A stretch of 6,031 bases of DNA from positions 1 through 6,031 of the forward strand of contig JAIRTU010000019.1 in NCBI GenBank assembly GCA_031254735.1, written 5' to 3'. Origin of the DNA: Bacteroidales bacterium. GTDB lineage: Bacteria; Bacteroidota; Bacteroidia; Bacteroidales; WCHB1-69. Under the pieces are notes generated by a model that worked only from the letters and a program-made list of their open reading frames with translations, had not been told where the DNA came from and made no database searches. Shown here one piece after another: positions 5,970 to 6,031 of this stretch (the first letter of the stretch is position 1; every line of letters begins with the position of its first letter). The position numbers and the translations under genes were made by a program.

Positions 5970-5998
5970 CACATTAAATGGAGGATATGTTTAATGTG
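5970..5998 (+). repeat. hairpin-forming inverted repeat in a possible leader
   Basis: CACATTAAA (5970-5978) and TTTAATGTG (5990-5998) are exact reverse complements around an 11-nt loop, TGGAGGATATG. The loop holds a strong Shine-Dalgarno-like GGAGG and, two bases later, an ATG (5987) that opens a five-codon frame ending in TAA at 6002-6004. It may be a 5'-leader structure of a downstream gene not included here. Confidence 0.5.
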
Positions 5999-6031
5999 TG
6001 TTAATTTGATTATTAGTATTTTACAACAATA

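Noticed and set aside
5970..6004. Five-codon leader peptide as a coding feature
   Set aside because: The Shine-Dalgarno to ATG distance is only two bases, and nothing downstream is visible to support attenuation; kept only as part of the hairpin finding.

Overview
The window looks like a chromosomal piece of a Bacteroidota organism, probably a Bacteroidales relative. It is AT-rich, most genes lack a good Shine-Dalgarno sequence, intergenic regions carry the Bacteroides-type -7 box TAnnTTTG, and the gene families (RfbF/G/H polysaccharide genes, a small ECF sigma factor with a one-helix partner) fit that phylum. The assignment is by pattern; no 16S rRNA or other phylogenetic marker is present.

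Left half, minus strand (1-3292): a tightly packed operon read right to left: rfbF (glucose-1-phosphate cytidylyltransferase), rfbG (CDP-glucose 4,6-dehydratase), rfbH (CDP-4-keto-6-deoxyglucose 3-dehydratase, E1), then the first 43 codons of an NAD-dependent epimerase/dehydratase that runs off the left edge. Gaps are 3 nt, 6 nt and a 14-nt overlap. Together they turn glucose-1-phosphate and CTP into CDP-glucose, then CDP-4-keto-6-deoxyglucose, then the 3-deoxy intermediate of CDP-3,6-dideoxyhexoses (paratose, abequose, tyvelose, ascarylose type) for O-antigen or capsule. The reductase partner of E1 is not in the window; the partial gene could act on a later CDP-sugar.

Middle (3293-3663): a 371-bp divergent intergenic region without a gene. 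It has candidate promoters facing both ways, and an inverted repeat in the predicted leader of the rfb operon.

Right half, plus strand (3664-5754): three genes with an 11-nt overlap and a 2-nt gap: an ECF sigma factor, a 132-aa single-pass membrane protein in the usual anti-sigma position, and a 385-aa predicted lipoprotein that also has a C-terminal transmembrane helix. I read this as a self-contained envelope signalling cassette. The third gene is the least familiar part and the best candidate for something undescribed.

Right edge (5755-6031): no gene. It holds a 151-bp composite repeat with exact 9-bp terminal inverted repeats (TGTCTGAAC/GTTCAGACA), three direct TGTCTGAA-N4-GATT units, a 9-bp-period GATTA array and a CCCCT/AGGGG hairpin. 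A weak intrinsic terminator follows, then a TAnnTTTG box and a 9-bp-arm hairpin that may open the leader of a gene beyond the window.
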